DNA of 64,000 bases, taken from positions 62,001 to 126,000 of the forward strand of contig NZ_BMMK01000004.1 in NCBI RefSeq assembly GCF_014645795.1, given 5' to 3'. Positions 6,799 to 17,407 of this stretch are shown piece by piece (position 1 is the first letter of the stretch; each line of letters begins with the position of its first letter). Under the pieces are notes generated by a model that saw only the letters and a list, made by a program, of their open reading frames with translations, ran no database searches and was not told the origin of the DNA. A program made the translations under genes and the position numbers. This DNA is from Longimycelium tulufanense (lineage in GTDB: Bacteria > Actinomycetota > Actinomycetes > Mycobacteriales > Pseudonocardiaceae).

Positions 6799-9510
6799 AT
6801 GACGGCCGTGGCAACCCCGAAGCTCGCCGGCGATGGTGGTGGGGTTCCCAGGCCGCGTCGCGTCGTCGCGCCGGAGGAGGTCCTGCGCCGGGTCGGTGCC
6901 CTGCGCGAGAAGGCACGGCACCGGGCGTCGGAACTGCGCAGCGACGAGGCCGTCGGACTCATCCGGGAGGCGCTGCGCCTGCTCGACGGGCTCGGGCACG
7001 CTCCGCCCGGCCCGGACCACCCCGACCTGGTCGAGGCACGGACCGGGGTGCTGGTCACGCAGGCGTATGTGGAGGCCGAGGCGAACTCGCTGACCGACGG
7101 GCTGGCCGCGGCGCAGCGGGCGCACCGGCTGCTCGCCCGACTCGACCCCAGCCCGCGACGGGACGCGCTGGCCGGGCTGGTGCGGCAGCAGGAGTCGCTG
7201 ATCCTGTCCCGGGCCGGCCACCTCGACGAGGCCACCCGCGCCGCCGACGAGGCGGTGCCGCTGCTGGCCCGCGGACTGGCCGGCAGTGAGGGCGAGCCGG
7301 TGGTGCTGGTGCGCACCCTGCTGAACCGGGGCTGGATCCATATGGTCCAGGGCCGGATCGGTCCGGCCCGGCGGGACCTGCGCCGCGCCTCGGCGCTGGC
7401 CGAGGAGCGGGGCGAGCAGGTCATCCTGGCCAAGACCGAGCACAACCTCGGCGACATCGCCCAGATGATCGGGGACGTGCCGCAGGCGTTACGGCACTAC
7501 GAGCGGACCGAGCGCATCTACCAGGCGATCCTGCCCGGGATGCAGGGCCGGCTGCGGCTGGACCAGGCGCGGGCGTTACTCACCGCGGGGCTGGCCGAGG
7601 AGGCCGCGCGCCATCTGGACGAGGCGTTGCCACAGTTGCGCGGGGCCGGGCTCGACCTCGCCGACGCCGAGATCCACCGCGCGGCCGCGGCGTTGCTGGA
7701 GGGCGACACCGAGATGGCGCGCACCTATGCCGGGCTGGCCTACCGCCGGCTGGTGCGGCGGGGGAACCAGCGCTGGGCCGCGATCGCCGCGCTGACCCGG
7801 CTGCAGGCCGAAACCGTGGAAGCAGTGGAAGGTTTCCGCGGCCCGGTCCGGTTGCCCGGGCGTGTCCTGCACCTGGCTGCCCGGCTGGAGCGGCTGGGCC
7901 TGGTGGACGAGGCCGCGGTGGCGCGGTTACTCGCGGTGCGGGTGCGCCTGCGCCGAGGCGCGGTGGACGGCGCCGAGGCGGTGTTGCGGGAGGTTCCGGC
8001 GCCCCGGCGCATCACGCCCGTGGCCAACCGGATGATCCTGCGGCTGTGCCGGGCCGAGCTGGCCGAGGCCCGCGGTGACCGGCGGCGGGCACTGGCCGAG
8101 GCCGGCAAGGGGTTGGCCGAGCTGAACCGGCTGCGGAACCGGATGGCCGGTCTGGAGCTGTTGTCCGGGCCGGCCGCACACGGCCGGGAGCTGACCGCGT
8201 TGGCGGTGCGGTTGCTGCTGGAGGGCGGCGAACGGGTGGACGCCCGCCGGCTGTTCGGCTGGCTGGAGCGCAGCCGCGCGCAGCTCTACCGGTACGAACC
8301 GCTGCCGCCGGCCGCGGACCCGGAGCTGGCCGAGCGGGTGGCCGCGGCCCGGCACCTGCGCCGCGCCACCCAGCAGGCCCGCCTGGAGGGGCGGCCGACC
8401 GAGGAAATGGAGGCCCGCTACAACGCGGTGGCGCGGGAGATCCTGCGCCGCGGGTGGCGCAGCGGCCAGTGGGGCCGGCCGCGCCCGGTGGCCCGGCTCG
8501 CCGAGGTGGCCGAGCGGCTGGGCGAGCGCGCGATGGTGAGCCTGGCGGCCTCGGGCGACTCGCTGGTCGCCGTGGTCGTGGTGGACGGTAGGGCACGGCT
8601 GGTGCGCCTGGGATCCGCGCGTACCGCCGCGGAACGGGTGCGCGAGTTGCACGCCGACCTCAACGCCCTGGCACCGGACAAGCTGCCGGATCCCTTGGTG
8701 CGCACGGTGACCGCGTCCGCCCGGCATCGCACGGAGCTGCTCGACAAGCAGCTACTGGGCCCGTTGCTGCGGCTGGTGGGTGACCGGGAACTCGTCGTCG
8801 TGCCCACCGGCGTCTTCTACGCGGTGCCCTGGGCGACCCTGCCTTCCTTGCGTGGCCGGCCGTTGTCGGTGGCACCATCGGCCACGGCATGGTTGGCCGC
8901 CTGCGGGGGATCGGTCCCGTCCTCCTCCCCCGACGAGCACCGTCCCGATCCGTCGACCCTGCCGAACGGGCACAAGCGCGATGTCGTGCTCGTGGGTGGG
9001 CCCGGGTTGTCGGCGGGGGTGGCCGAGGTGAGCGGGCTGCGCGACACCTACCCCGAGGCCACGCTGTTCGACGACGGGCAGGCGACGGTCGGCGCGGTAC
9101 TGTCCGCATTGGACGGTGCACGGATGGCGCACCTTGCCGCGCACGGTGCGCACGAGCCGGCGAACGCCATGTTCTCCCGACTCGAGCTGGTGGACGGCCC
9201 GTTGTTCGCGCACGAGACGTCCGGGTTGCGGCGGCCACCGGCGCACGTGGTGCTCGCCGCCTGCGAGCTGGCGCTCAACCGGATCCGGCCGGGTGACGAG
9301 GCGCTGGGCTTCGCCGGGGCGCTGCTGGCCGGTGGCTCGCAGACCGTGGTGGCCGCGGTGAGCAAGGTCGGTGACGTGGCGGCCGCGAGCACGATGGCCG
9401 CCTACCACCGGCGGCTGGCCCAGGGGGCCGCGCCCGCGGTCGCACTGGCGGAGGCCACCGCCCAGGACCCGCTCCGCCGGCCCTTCCTGTGCCTGGGCGC
9501 CGGTGCCTGA
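6799..9510 (+). CDS. TPR-CHAT caspase-like protease
   Basis: A 903-residue protein. The first ~550 residues are alpha-helical tetratricopeptide-type repeats (EVLRRVGALREKARHRASEL, IQGRIGPARRDLRRASALAE-like units). The C-terminal ~330 residues form a CHAT domain. Both catalytic residues are visible: His in MAHLAAHGAHE and Cys in HVVLAACELALN, with the conserved GGSQTVVAA strand after. CHAT proteases are caspase/separase relatives; in other bacteria TPR-CHAT proteins are switched on by partners and cut specific proteins, including ones that restrain sigma factors. ATG 6799 is chosen; an upstream in-frame start would add 26 poorly conserved-looking residues. It lies 154 bases after the partner gene and is colinear with it. 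No signal or membrane helix is seen, so it should act in the cytoplasm. Confidence 0.9.
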   Translation: MTAVATPKLAGDGGGVPRPRRVVAPEEVLRRVGALREKARHRASELRSDEAVGLIREALRLLDGLGHAPPGPDHPDLVEARTGVLVTQAYVEAEANSLTDGLAAAQRAHRLLARLDPSPRRDALAGLVRQQESLILSRAGHLDEATRAADEAVPLLARGLAGSEGEPVVLVRTLLNRGWIHMVQGRIGPARRDLRRASALAEERGEQVILAKTEHNLGDIAQMIGDVPQALRHYERTERIYQAILPGMQGRLRLDQARALLTAGLAEEAARHLDEALPQLRGAGLDLADAEIHRAAAALLEGDTEMARTYAGLAYRRLVRRGNQRWAAIAALTRLQAETVEAVEGFRGPVRLPGRVLHLAARLERLGLVDEAAVARLLAVRVRLRRGAVDGAEAVLREVPAPRRITPVANRMILRLCRAELAEARGDRRRALAEAGKGLAELNRLRNRMAGLELLSGPAAHGRELTALAVRLLLEGGERVDARRLFGWLERSRAQLYRYEPLPPAADPELAERVAAARHLRRATQQARLEGRPTEEMEARYNAVAREILRRGWRSGQWGRPRPVARLAEVAERLGERAMVSLAASGDSLVAVVVVDGRARLVRLGSARTAAERVRELHADLNALAPDKLPDPLVRTVTASARHRTELLDKQLLGPLLRLVGDRELVVVPTGVFYAVPWATLPSLRGRPLSVAPSATAWLAACGGSVPSSSPDEHRPDPSTLPNGHKRDVVLVGGPGLSAGVAEVSGLRDTYPEATLFDDGQATVGAVLSALDGARMAHLAAHGAHEPANAMFSRLELVDGPLFAHETSGLRRPPAHVVLAACELALNRIRPGDEALGFAGALLAGGSQTVVAAVSKVGDVAAASTMAAYHRRLAQGAAPAVALAEATAQDPLRRPFLCLGAGA

Positions 9511-9606
9511 ACTGACCGTACGGCTCAAATTACATCGGTGTCACCGGAGCGAATGAATCTTACGTTCCAACAGGCGGGCGGAAAAGGGCGCTCTTAGCGT
9601 GCTGTC

Positions 9607-10479
9607 ATGGGCGCGGTTGATCGCTGGGTGGAGTCGGACGGGGTGCGACTCGCGGTCCGCGAGGAGGGCAACCGAGCCGGCCCGACAATCCTTCTGGTCC
9701 ACGGCTATCCGGACAGCGCGGCACTGTGGGACCCGGTCGTCAGGCATCTCCGGCACCGGTTCCGCATCGTCCGCTATGACGTGCGCGGGGCCGGCCGCTC
9801 CGGTCGACCGGCGGAGCAGGACGGTTATCGACTTGATCGGCTGGCGGCCGATCTGGCCGCCGTGGCACGCGAGGTCAGCCCCGGCCGCCCCGTTCACCTG
9901 GTGGGCCACGACTGGGGTTCGGTGCAGGGGTGGGAGGCGGTCACCAGTTCGGCACACGCCCCGCTGTTCGCCTCCTTCACCTCGATCTCCGGGCCCAACC
10001 TCGATCTCGGCGCGCGGTGGCTGCGTGCGGAGTGGAGCGGCGGGAACCGGATCCGGGTGGCGGGGCAGGCGCTGCTGAGCAGCTACGTGTGGTTCACCCA
10101 TGTCCCGGTGTTGTCGGATCTCGCGTGCCAGCTGCTGAACTCGTGCCGCGCGTGGCTGCTCCGCCGCAAGGGAATCGCGACCAGCCCGACGCCGGGGAGG
10201 GACGCGGTGAACGGCCTCGGGCTGTACCGGGCGAACATCCTTGCGCGCCTCCGCGAGCCCCGTCCTCGCCGGTGCACCGTGCCCGTCCTGCTCGTCGTCC
10301 TCACCCGTGACCTCGTGGTCCGGCCCTGGGTCTTCGACGATCTCGGCGAGTGGTGCCCGGCCGTGCGCCGCCGGGAGGTGCGCGCCGGGCACTGGGCACC
10401 GCACAGCCACCCCGGTGTCCTCGCCCGGCTGATCACCGACTTCGTCGAGTACGGAGCTGCGAACCGCCCGGCGAGCTAG
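9607..10479 (+). CDS. Alpha/beta hydrolase, epoxide-hydrolase-like
   Basis: A 290-residue alpha/beta hydrolase. HGYPDSAALW is the oxyanion-hole region, and the nucleophile elbow is GHDWGS with Asp about residue 102, which marks the epoxide hydrolase/haloalkane dehalogenase branch rather than a serine esterase. LTRDLVVRPWVFDDL likely carries the acid and AGHWAPHSHP the base histidine. It resembles the hydrolase half of mycobacterial EphD proteins but lacks the fused short-chain dehydrogenase. The downstream FAD oxidoreductase starts nine bases after its stop, so they probably form one transcript, perhaps oxidising and then opening an epoxide. The substrate is unknown. Confidence 0.85.
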   Translation: MGAVDRWVESDGVRLAVREEGNRAGPTILLVHGYPDSAALWDPVVRHLRHRFRIVRYDVRGAGRSGRPAEQDGYRLDRLAADLAAVAREVSPGRPVHLVGHDWGSVQGWEAVTSSAHAPLFASFTSISGPNLDLGARWLRAEWSGGNRIRVAGQALLSSYVWFTHVPVLSDLACQLLNSCRAWLLRRKGIATSPTPGRDAVNGLGLYRANILARLREPRPRRCTVPVLLVVLTRDLVVRPWVFDDLGEWCPAVRRREVRAGHWAPHSHPGVLARLITDFVEYGAANRPAS

Positions 10480-10487
10480 GGGACGAG

Positions 10488-11963
10488 GTGCGGGAGCCGA
10501 CACACGCCCTGGTGCTGGGCGGCGGGCTGGCCGGGATGCTGGCCGCCTCGGTGCTGGCCGAGCATGTCGACACGGTCACGATCGTCGAGCGGGACCGGCT
10601 CCCGGAGCAACCCGAGCCCCGTCGTGGCCTACCGCAGGCGCATCACGTGCACGGGTTGATGGCCGGGGGCGTGAACGCCCTCGAGGCTCTCCTGCCCGGT
10701 GCCGTGGCACATCTGGTGTCCCACGGGGCCCGCCTGGTCGACGTCCCGGGGGATGTCCTCATTCTCACCGAGCGTGGTTGGATCCCCCGCGTCCCGGGCA
10801 AGCGGTTCGCCCTGACCTGCAGTCGGTGGCTGCTTGACTGGGGCGTCCGGCGACTCGTGTTGCGACACAACAGGATTGCGGTCCTGGAGGACGCCAAGGC
10901 CGAGGAGTTGGTCGGCGGCCCAACCCGGATCACGGGGGCCCGGGTACAGGACGGTGGCCGTGGATGCACCCAGCAGATCAACGCCGATCTCGTTGTTGAC
11001 GCCACGGGCCGGAGCTCGCGGGCGGGCCAATGGCTGCCCCTGCTCGGGCTTCCCGCCCCGCGCGAGGAGCTGGTCGACCCGGGCATCGCGTACTCGACAC
11101 GACGGTTCACGCCACCGGCGGGACTCCACGAGCTTCCCCCCATCAACCTGGGATATGACCCTTGGCGTCCGTTACCTTTCCGGTTCGGAGCGCTGGTTCC
11201 TCTCGAGAACGGCCAGTGGCTGGTCACGCTCACCGGTCGAGGAGTGCTACCCCCGGGTGACCATCGCGGGTTCGTGGAATTTGCCAGGAGCCTGCCGCAT
11301 CCCGTCATCGCGGACCTCATTGCGCTGGCGGAACCGGCCGGGCCGATCCGGAGAACCCGTTCCACCGCCAACCACCGGCGCTTCTACGAGAAGATCTCTC
11401 ATTGGCCCGAGGGATTCGTCGTCCTCGGTGACGCCATCACCACCCACAACCCGGTTTATGGCCACGGCATGTCGGTGGCGGCGTGCCAAGCCATGGCGCT
11501 CCGCGAAGTGCTGCGACAGCACGGTCTCGTTGCCGGTACCGCCCGCCGGATCCAACGGGCGGTTGCATGCGCGGGCCGAAGCGCCTATCAGTTGTCGGTG
11601 ATCGAGGACCTTGTGCAACCGACCGTCGAGACGAACAGATCGCTGGCCGTTTGGGAGCGGTGGGGACGTCGTTATGCGAGTCGGCTGATGCTGCGGGTGG
11701 CTGCCGGCGGTCGGGCAGCGACCGACGCGCTGCTTGACGTGTACACCCTGCTGGGTCCGCTGCGTAGGTGCGCGTCCCCGGGTGCGGTGTTCGACACCCT
11801 GCGTGGACCTGGTCGACCCCTGCACGACGGTCCACCGTTCACCGCGGACGAACTCGCGGTCCTGGGCAGGGAAGCACCGAGACATGGCTCGGCCCAGAAC
11901 AGGTGCCGGCCTTTCCATCGTACGGGCGACCACCCGTCGGACAGCCCCCTCGCCGGCACGTGA
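10488..11963 (+). CDS. FAD-dependent oxidoreductase/monooxygenase
   Basis: A 491-residue flavoprotein. The FAD Rossmann motif is at the N-terminus (ALVLGGGLAGMLAASVLAEH), followed by IVERDRLPEQPEPRRGLPQAHHVHGLMAGG, the Pro-Gln-x-x-His stretch typical of PHBH-type and geranylgeranyl-reductase-like enzymes. VVDATGRSSR and the second FAD motif VVLGDAITTHNPVYGHGMSVA are intact. Start GTG 10488 follows GGGGACGAG. It lies nine bases after the hydrolase gene. Such enzymes hydroxylate or epoxidise lipids and polyketides. Nothing else biosynthetic is beside it, so the substrate is open. Confidence 0.85.
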   Translation: MREPTHALVLGGGLAGMLAASVLAEHVDTVTIVERDRLPEQPEPRRGLPQAHHVHGLMAGGVNALEALLPGAVAHLVSHGARLVDVPGDVLILTERGWIPRVPGKRFALTCSRWLLDWGVRRLVLRHNRIAVLEDAKAEELVGGPTRITGARVQDGGRGCTQQINADLVVDATGRSSRAGQWLPLLGLPAPREELVDPGIAYSTRRFTPPAGLHELPPINLGYDPWRPLPFRFGALVPLENGQWLVTLTGRGVLPPGDHRGFVEFARSLPHPVIADLIALAEPAGPIRRTRSTANHRRFYEKISHWPEGFVVLGDAITTHNPVYGHGMSVAACQAMALREVLRQHGLVAGTARRIQRAVACAGRSAYQLSVIEDLVQPTVETNRSLAVWERWGRRYASRLMLRVAAGGRAATDALLDVYTLLGPLRRCASPGAVFDTLRGPGRPLHDGPPFTADELAVLGREAPRHGSAQNRCRPFHRTGDHPSDSPLAGT

Positions 11964-12028
11964 GCGGTCATCCCAACGCGATCAGGTGGAGATCCACGGA
12001 ACAGGACGAACCCGTCGCATGCAATCTG

Positions 12029-12034
12029 TATGCT
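12029..12034 (+). promoter_or_regulatory. -10 element of a probable leaderless promoter
   Basis: TATGCT ends seven bases before the ATG at 12041. That spacing puts the transcription start on the A of the ATG, the common actinobacterial leaderless arrangement, and no ribosome site precedes the ATG. GCAT(12017-12020)...ATGC(12030-12033) forms a short dyad over the element that could bind the antitoxin. Confidence 0.5.
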
Positions 12035-12040
12035 GCCGTC

Positions 12041-12325
12041 ATGGCTGACACGAGCATCCGCTTGCCGGCAGAAGTACGCGACCGCATCGCGAGACTCGCC
12101 GACGAACACGGCACCACCCTCGGGGAAATGGTTCGACAGCTCGCTGAGTCGATGCCCACAAACGATGAGCGAGAAAGGATCCTGCAACACAACCTGCGGT
12201 ACATCCGAGACGTGCTGGGTATCGATACCGAAAGCCAGGAGTGGAAAGAGGCCGTGGCTCACACCGATGCCCAGCTGGCCGAACTCAAGGCTGAGCTTGC
12301 CCGCCGTAGGGAGGCTACCGCGTGA
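12041..12325 (+). CDS. Ribbon-helix-helix antitoxin-like protein
   Basis: A 94-residue protein. The N-terminus (MADTSIRLPAEVRDRIARLA) is a typical ribbon-helix-helix DNA-binding segment: a beta strand and then two helices. The C-terminal half is acidic and helical (DERERILQHNLRYIRDVLGI, then WKEAVAHTDAQLAELKAELA) and would wrap a toxin. Its stop overlaps the GTG of the next gene (GTGA), as usual in toxin-antitoxin operons. Expected role: neutralise the downstream protein and repress its own promoter. Its neighbours have nothing in common with it, consistent with a mobile module. Confidence 0.75.
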   Translation: MADTSIRLPAEVRDRIARLADEHGTTLGEMVRQLAESMPTNDERERILQHNLRYIRDVLGIDTESQEWKEAVAHTDAQLAELKAELARRREATA

Positions 12326-12747
12326 CCACTCCCGCCCAGGACATTGTCCTGGACACGACGGCCGTACTCGCTGTTGGAGCACAAAACCGCTTCGCCTCAG
12401 CTCTGATTGCTCGTGCGCTGCACGATGAGTGGCGGTTGATCATCCCCATTACGTGCCTGTGGGCCGCCGAGCGACAGCGACGCGGCATGGCCTGGCATTT
12501 TCTTCGGCCGGCCGATGTCGGAGGGTTTGCTGGGCTCACCGGTTTCGCACTGGCAGAGCTGACTGCGCCGGCCATTGTAGCCATCACCAGCGAGGAAACG
12601 TTCATGGGATGGGACCTGGACATCGCGCACGCCATACAAGCGGCGTTGCCTTCTCTCGACTACCCCGAGGGACTCGCTGTCGCTACCACTACACCCGACC
12701 CGTATAAGGCTTCCGGCTTGGTCGTCTACAACCTGCGTACAGACTGA
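12322..12747 (+). CDS. PIN-like toxin candidate
   Basis: A 141-residue protein overlapping the antitoxin-like gene by four bases. DIVLDTTAVLAVG at the N-terminus looks like the first PIN strand with its metal-binding Asp (about residue 11), and WAAERQ could provide the next acid. FMGWDLDIAHAIQAAL may hold the third acid position, and GLAVATTT followed by DPYKASGLVVYNL fits the last strand. The match to classic VapC is weak: the usual final 'TxD' motif is not obvious, so activity is uncertain. PIN toxins are RNases that cleave tRNA or rRNA. Operon structure is the main support. Confidence 0.6.
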   Translation: MTTPAQDIVLDTTAVLAVGAQNRFASALIARALHDEWRLIIPITCLWAAERQRRGMAWHFLRPADVGGFAGLTGFALAELTAPAIVAITSEETFMGWDLDIAHAIQAALPSLDYPEGLAVATTTPDPYKASGLVVYNLRTD

Positions 12748-12760
12748 TGACCCCGTAAAT

Positions 12761-12794
12761 GGTGTGGCCCCGACCTGGCGGTCGGGGCCACACC
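12761..12794. terminator. Bidirectional terminator between toxin and groEL
   Basis: A perfect 15-base stem (GGTGTGGCCCCGACC, 12761-12775, with 12780-12794) closed by a TGGC tetraloop. It lies between the convergent toxin-like gene and groEL and can stop transcription from both sides. There is no clear T run, as usual in this GC range. Confidence 0.85.
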
Positions 12795-12821
12795 CTGTTG
12801 TGGATCAGGCTGGAGAGTGGA

Positions 12822-14573
<1,752 letters not shown>

Positions 14574-14600
14574 TTAGCACTCAGCATGGTGGAGTGCAAG
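14574..14600. promoter_or_regulatory. CIRCE operator, second copy
   Basis: TTAGCACTC, nine bases, then GAGTGCAAG, matching the CIRCE consensus in 17 of 18 arm bases (GAGTGCTAA expected in the second arm except two changes at the end). Only eight bases separate it from the first copy, so two HrcA dimers would bind side by side on the groEL promoter. It is also only 9 bases from the stop of the kinase gene, which reads the same way. Confidence 0.9.
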
Positions 14601-14608
14601 CGACCGGG

Positions 14609-15904
14609 TTATGACGTCCGGGTGACCGTGCGGATCACCGTGGGCAGCGGACGGTGCTTGCTCGAGGTGACCTCCGTCGTGCGGGTGGCACCGGTCCCGC
14701 CGCGGTCGGGTTCGGTGCCCTCGGAGGTGCTGAAGAGGGCGACGAGCACGGCCACCACTCCGATCGCGACCGCGCCGACGATGGCGGGCAGCAGCCACCG
14801 ACCGGCCCCGTCGCGCTCGCGGAACGCGTCGGACTGCACCGGCATCGGGGGCCGGATCCGCATCGGCTCCCCGGAAGGGCCCGACGGGCCGCCGGGGTTG
14901 CCCGGCACCGAGGACATGGCGGGTACCGCCGAGATCGGCGACCTTCCCTGCGGCGGGCCCTGCTGGTAGCCGGGGCCGGGGTAGCCGGGCTGTGGTCCCT
15001 GCCGCGACGCCGGCCCGACGGGCTGGGTCCCCGCGCCCGCCCGCCGGCCGGGTGCGGGTACGCCGGGCCGGGAGACCTGGGCCAACGCGGCGCGGGCCGC
15101 GGCCATCAGCTCCTTGCCGGTGCCGTACCGCTGGGCCGGCTCCTTGGCCATGCCCCGGCGCAACACGTCGTCGATCCCGGCGGGCAGCTCGACCAGCGCG
15201 GTCGCCGAGGGTGCCTCGCCGACCAGGTGGCCCTGGATGACCTCGGGAACCTTGCCCCGGTAGGGCGGCCGGCCGGTGAGGCAGGCGAAGAGCATGCAGG
15301 CCAGTGCGTAGACGTCGGTACGGCCGTCCACCGGCTCACCGCGCAGGTGCTCCGGGGCGGCGTAGGTGGGTGAGCCGAGGAAGTCGCCGGTGCGGGTGCG
15401 GTGGCCGGTCGCGCCGCGCCGGGTCAGGCCGAAGTCGGCCATGTAGACGTGTTCCCCGGCGGACTCCCGGGTGGTCACCAGCACGTTGGCGGGCTTGACG
15501 TCCAGGTGGACCAGGCCGCGGTCGTGCAGCATGTCCAGGGCGTCGGCGACCTGGCCGAGCAGGCTGAGCGTGCGGGCCGGGGCGAGCGGGCCGTCCTTGA
15601 TCAGGCTGGCCAGGTCGGAACCGTCGACCAGCCGCATGGCGATGTAGAGCAGGCCGTCGATCTCGCCGAAGTCGTACAGCGGCACCACGTGCGAGTGGTC
15701 GATGGCCGAGGTGTTGCGGGCCTCGTCGACGAACCGCTCGCGGAACTCCGGGTCCTCGGTGAGATGGCTGGCGATGACCTTGAGTGCGACCTTGCGGCCG
15801 AGCCGGACGTCGGTGGCCTTGTACATCACGCTCATGCCGCCGCGGCCCAGAACGCCGTCGATGCGGTAGTGGCCGAGACGGCGCCCGGTGAGGTCATCCG
15901 ACAC
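14609..15904 (-). CDS. Membrane-anchored Ser/Thr protein kinase (PknB-like)
   Basis: A 431-residue Hanks-type kinase. The catalytic domain (about 1-270) shows the glycine loop GRGGMSVMYKA, VALKVI lysine, catalytic loop HLDVKPANVL (His-Leu-Asp instead of HRD), DFG in YMADFGL and the APE motif in YAAPEHL. A Pro/Gly/Gln-rich linker (about 275-365) leads to one membrane helix (LLPAIVGAVAIGVVAVLVALF) and a short Thr/Arg-rich outer tail without PASTA repeats. So the kinase domain faces the cytoplasm and there is almost no sensor outside. GTG 15904 begins it. The cold-shock gene lies upstream behind a terminator, and groEL downstream has its own CIRCE sites. The TQVVR-repeat protein at 47613-48740 is a possible target, but that is speculation. 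Confidence 0.92.
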   Translation of the reverse strand: MSDDLTGRRLGHYRIDGVLGRGGMSVMYKATDVRLGRKVALKVIASHLTEDPEFRERFVDEARNTSAIDHSHVVPLYDFGEIDGLLYIAMRLVDGSDLASLIKDGPLAPARTLSLLGQVADALDMLHDRGLVHLDVKPANVLVTTRESAGEHVYMADFGLTRRGATGHRTRTGDFLGSPTYAAPEHLRGEPVDGRTDVYALACMLFACLTGRPPYRGKVPEVIQGHLVGEAPSATALVELPAGIDDVLRRGMAKEPAQRYGTGKELMAAARAALAQVSRPGVPAPGRRAGAGTQPVGPASRQGPQPGYPGPGYQQGPPQGRSPISAVPAMSSVPGNPGGPSGPSGEPMRIRPPMPVQSDAFRERDGAGRWLLPAIVGAVAIGVVAVLVALFSTSEGTEPDRGGTGATRTTEVTSSKHRPLPTVIRTVTRTS

Positions 15905-15968
15905 GCAGCGCAGCCTAACGTTTGGGACGGTCCGGTCGCGGGCGGTTCCGCCGGTTGCCCCGCGTACG

Positions 15969-16004
15969 CCGGTGGCCCGGTCCCCGCCGGGACCGGGCCA
16001 CCGG
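15969..16004. terminator. Terminator of the cold-shock gene
   Basis: A perfect 16-base stem (15969-15984 with 15989-16004) with a four-base CGCC loop, located 48 bases after the cspA-like stop and before the kinase gene. It separates the two minus-strand genes. Confidence 0.85.
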
Positions 16005-16051
16005 AAAAGCCATGATCGAGCACCGCCGAGGAGGGGCGGTCCCCCTCATGG

Positions 16052-16264
16052 TCAGGCGGGCAGCTTCCGCACCGCGTCGGCCTGCTTGCGGCCGTCACGG
16101 CCGTCCTTCACATCGAACTCGACGCGGTCGCCCTCCATCAGGGTGCGAAAGCCCTGCATGTCGATGGCCGAGTAATGGACGAAGACATCGGGCCCACCGT
16201 CCTGGGCGATGAAGCCGTAGCCCTTCTCCGAGTTGAACCACTTGACCGTGCCCTGCTGAGCCAC
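16052..16264 (-). CDS. csp: Cold-shock domain protein (CspA family)
   Basis: A 70-residue single cold-shock domain. RNP1 is KGYGFIAQD and RNP2 is [23 protein letters not shown] is the family signature. It binds single-stranded RNA or DNA and melts mRNA structure. Length is typical (66-70). The gene is monocistronic, with a terminator behind and a relatively long, less GC-rich 240-base upstream region that probably holds its 5' leader. GGAGGACGCC lies just before the ATG. Confidence 0.97.
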   Translation of the reverse strand: MAQQGTVKWFNSEKGYGFIAQDGGPDVFVHYSAIDMQGFRTLMEGDRVEFDVKDGRDGRKQADAVRKLPA

Positions 16265-16505
16265 GGCGTCCTCCTTGCGTGTCGTGCAGCGGAACTGGGA
16301 AGCACCGCTTGAAGCACCGCCACGCTACCGGAGATCCCCGCCACACGTCGCAAACAAATCGGGCGGATTTTCTTTCGTCCCAAGGCTCGAAACCGGCCCG
16401 AATAGTGGACATTCGACGCGCGGTCAAGCAGCCGGAACGGGGAATGCGACGGCTGGCCGACAACCGGGTCCGGAACCGGGTAGCCGGCTTGGCGGCGAGC
16501 CCGCC

Positions 16506-17192
16506 TCACCCATGCGCACCAACGCGGTTCGACCGCACGGCGGTGAAGAGCTCACGTGGGCTCCTGGTTTGGGTGAGGACCTGTCCCGGACCGGCAAAGT
16601 CGAACACCATCCCCGCACCGCTGCGCACCGACCGCGCGCCGTTGGTCCCGATCGGCCGCAGCCGGCACTGCACGGTGTCGGCGTACGCCACGACGTGTCC
16701 GCTGTCGACGGTGACCAGCTCGCCCAGCCGGAGATCGATGACGTCGAGCGCGCCGTAGCAGGACAGTACGACCGGGCCCTGGCCGGCGACGTGCACGAGG
16801 AATCCACCCGCCGCGCCGGCGAGGTGGTCCGATCCTGCCCATCGGGGCTGAACGGCGACGGTGGCCGCCGTGGCCAGCCAGCGACCGCGGGCGACCACCC
16901 AACCGGTCCGGCCATCCAGGTCCAGCACGTGCAGGTCGCCGGGCAGCGGCGCGGCGACATCCACCCAGCCACCTTCCGCTGACGCGGTGAAGGTGGTCGG
17001 TGGGAGTTTTGCGCGTCCGCGTACGCCCCGGGCAAACAGGAACCCGAGGAACCCGCCCCGCGCGGGTGCCTCGACCGCCACCCCGTAACTGGTGGCGAGC
17101 ATCGCCCCCGGCACGACCCGCACCGGCTCGCCCGGTGCGAGCACCAGCCGGGCGACCCCGTATGTCGGGGTGTGGCGGACGCGAACCTGCAC
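16506..17192 (-). CDS. AIM24/TIGR00266 family protein
   Basis: A 228-residue all-beta protein. VRVVPGAMLATSYGVAVEAP, GGFLGFLFARG, WVDVAAPLPGDLHVLDLDG and GGFLVHVAGQGPVVLSCYGAL follow the AIM24 (TIGR00266) pattern of a repeated beta sandwich. Bacterial members are common and often described as tryptophan-RNA-binding attenuator-like or membrane-associated, but function is not established. GTG 17192 follows AGGAGGG. It is divergent from moeA with about 215 bases between. No membrane segment is evident. Confidence 0.85.
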   Translation of the reverse strand: MQVRVRHTPTYGVARLVLAPGEPVRVVPGAMLATSYGVAVEAPARGGFLGFLFARGVRGRAKLPPTTFTASAEGGWVDVAAPLPGDLHVLDLDGRTGWVVARGRWLATAATVAVQPRWAGSDHLAGAAGGFLVHVAGQGPVVLSCYGALDVIDLRLGELVTVDSGHVVAYADTVQCRLRPIGTNGARSVRSGAGMVFDFAGPGQVLTQTRSPRELFTAVRSNRVGAHG

Positions 17193-17407
17193 GTCATCCC
17201 TCCTGGGTGGGGCACCGGAGCCGGGCGGCGGGCCGGTGCGCCGGCGAAGGTGTCCGCGCGGGCTGCCGCCGATCGGGTGAATGGTCGGAGCGCCGCGCAG
17301 TGTGACACGACGGGCGACGCGCCGGGGGGTGGCCCGTCCGATGTCACGCGTCGGATGTGACGCGCTGGCTTCGGTAGCGGTTCAACGGAAGCGCGGGACA
17401 CGGCAGG

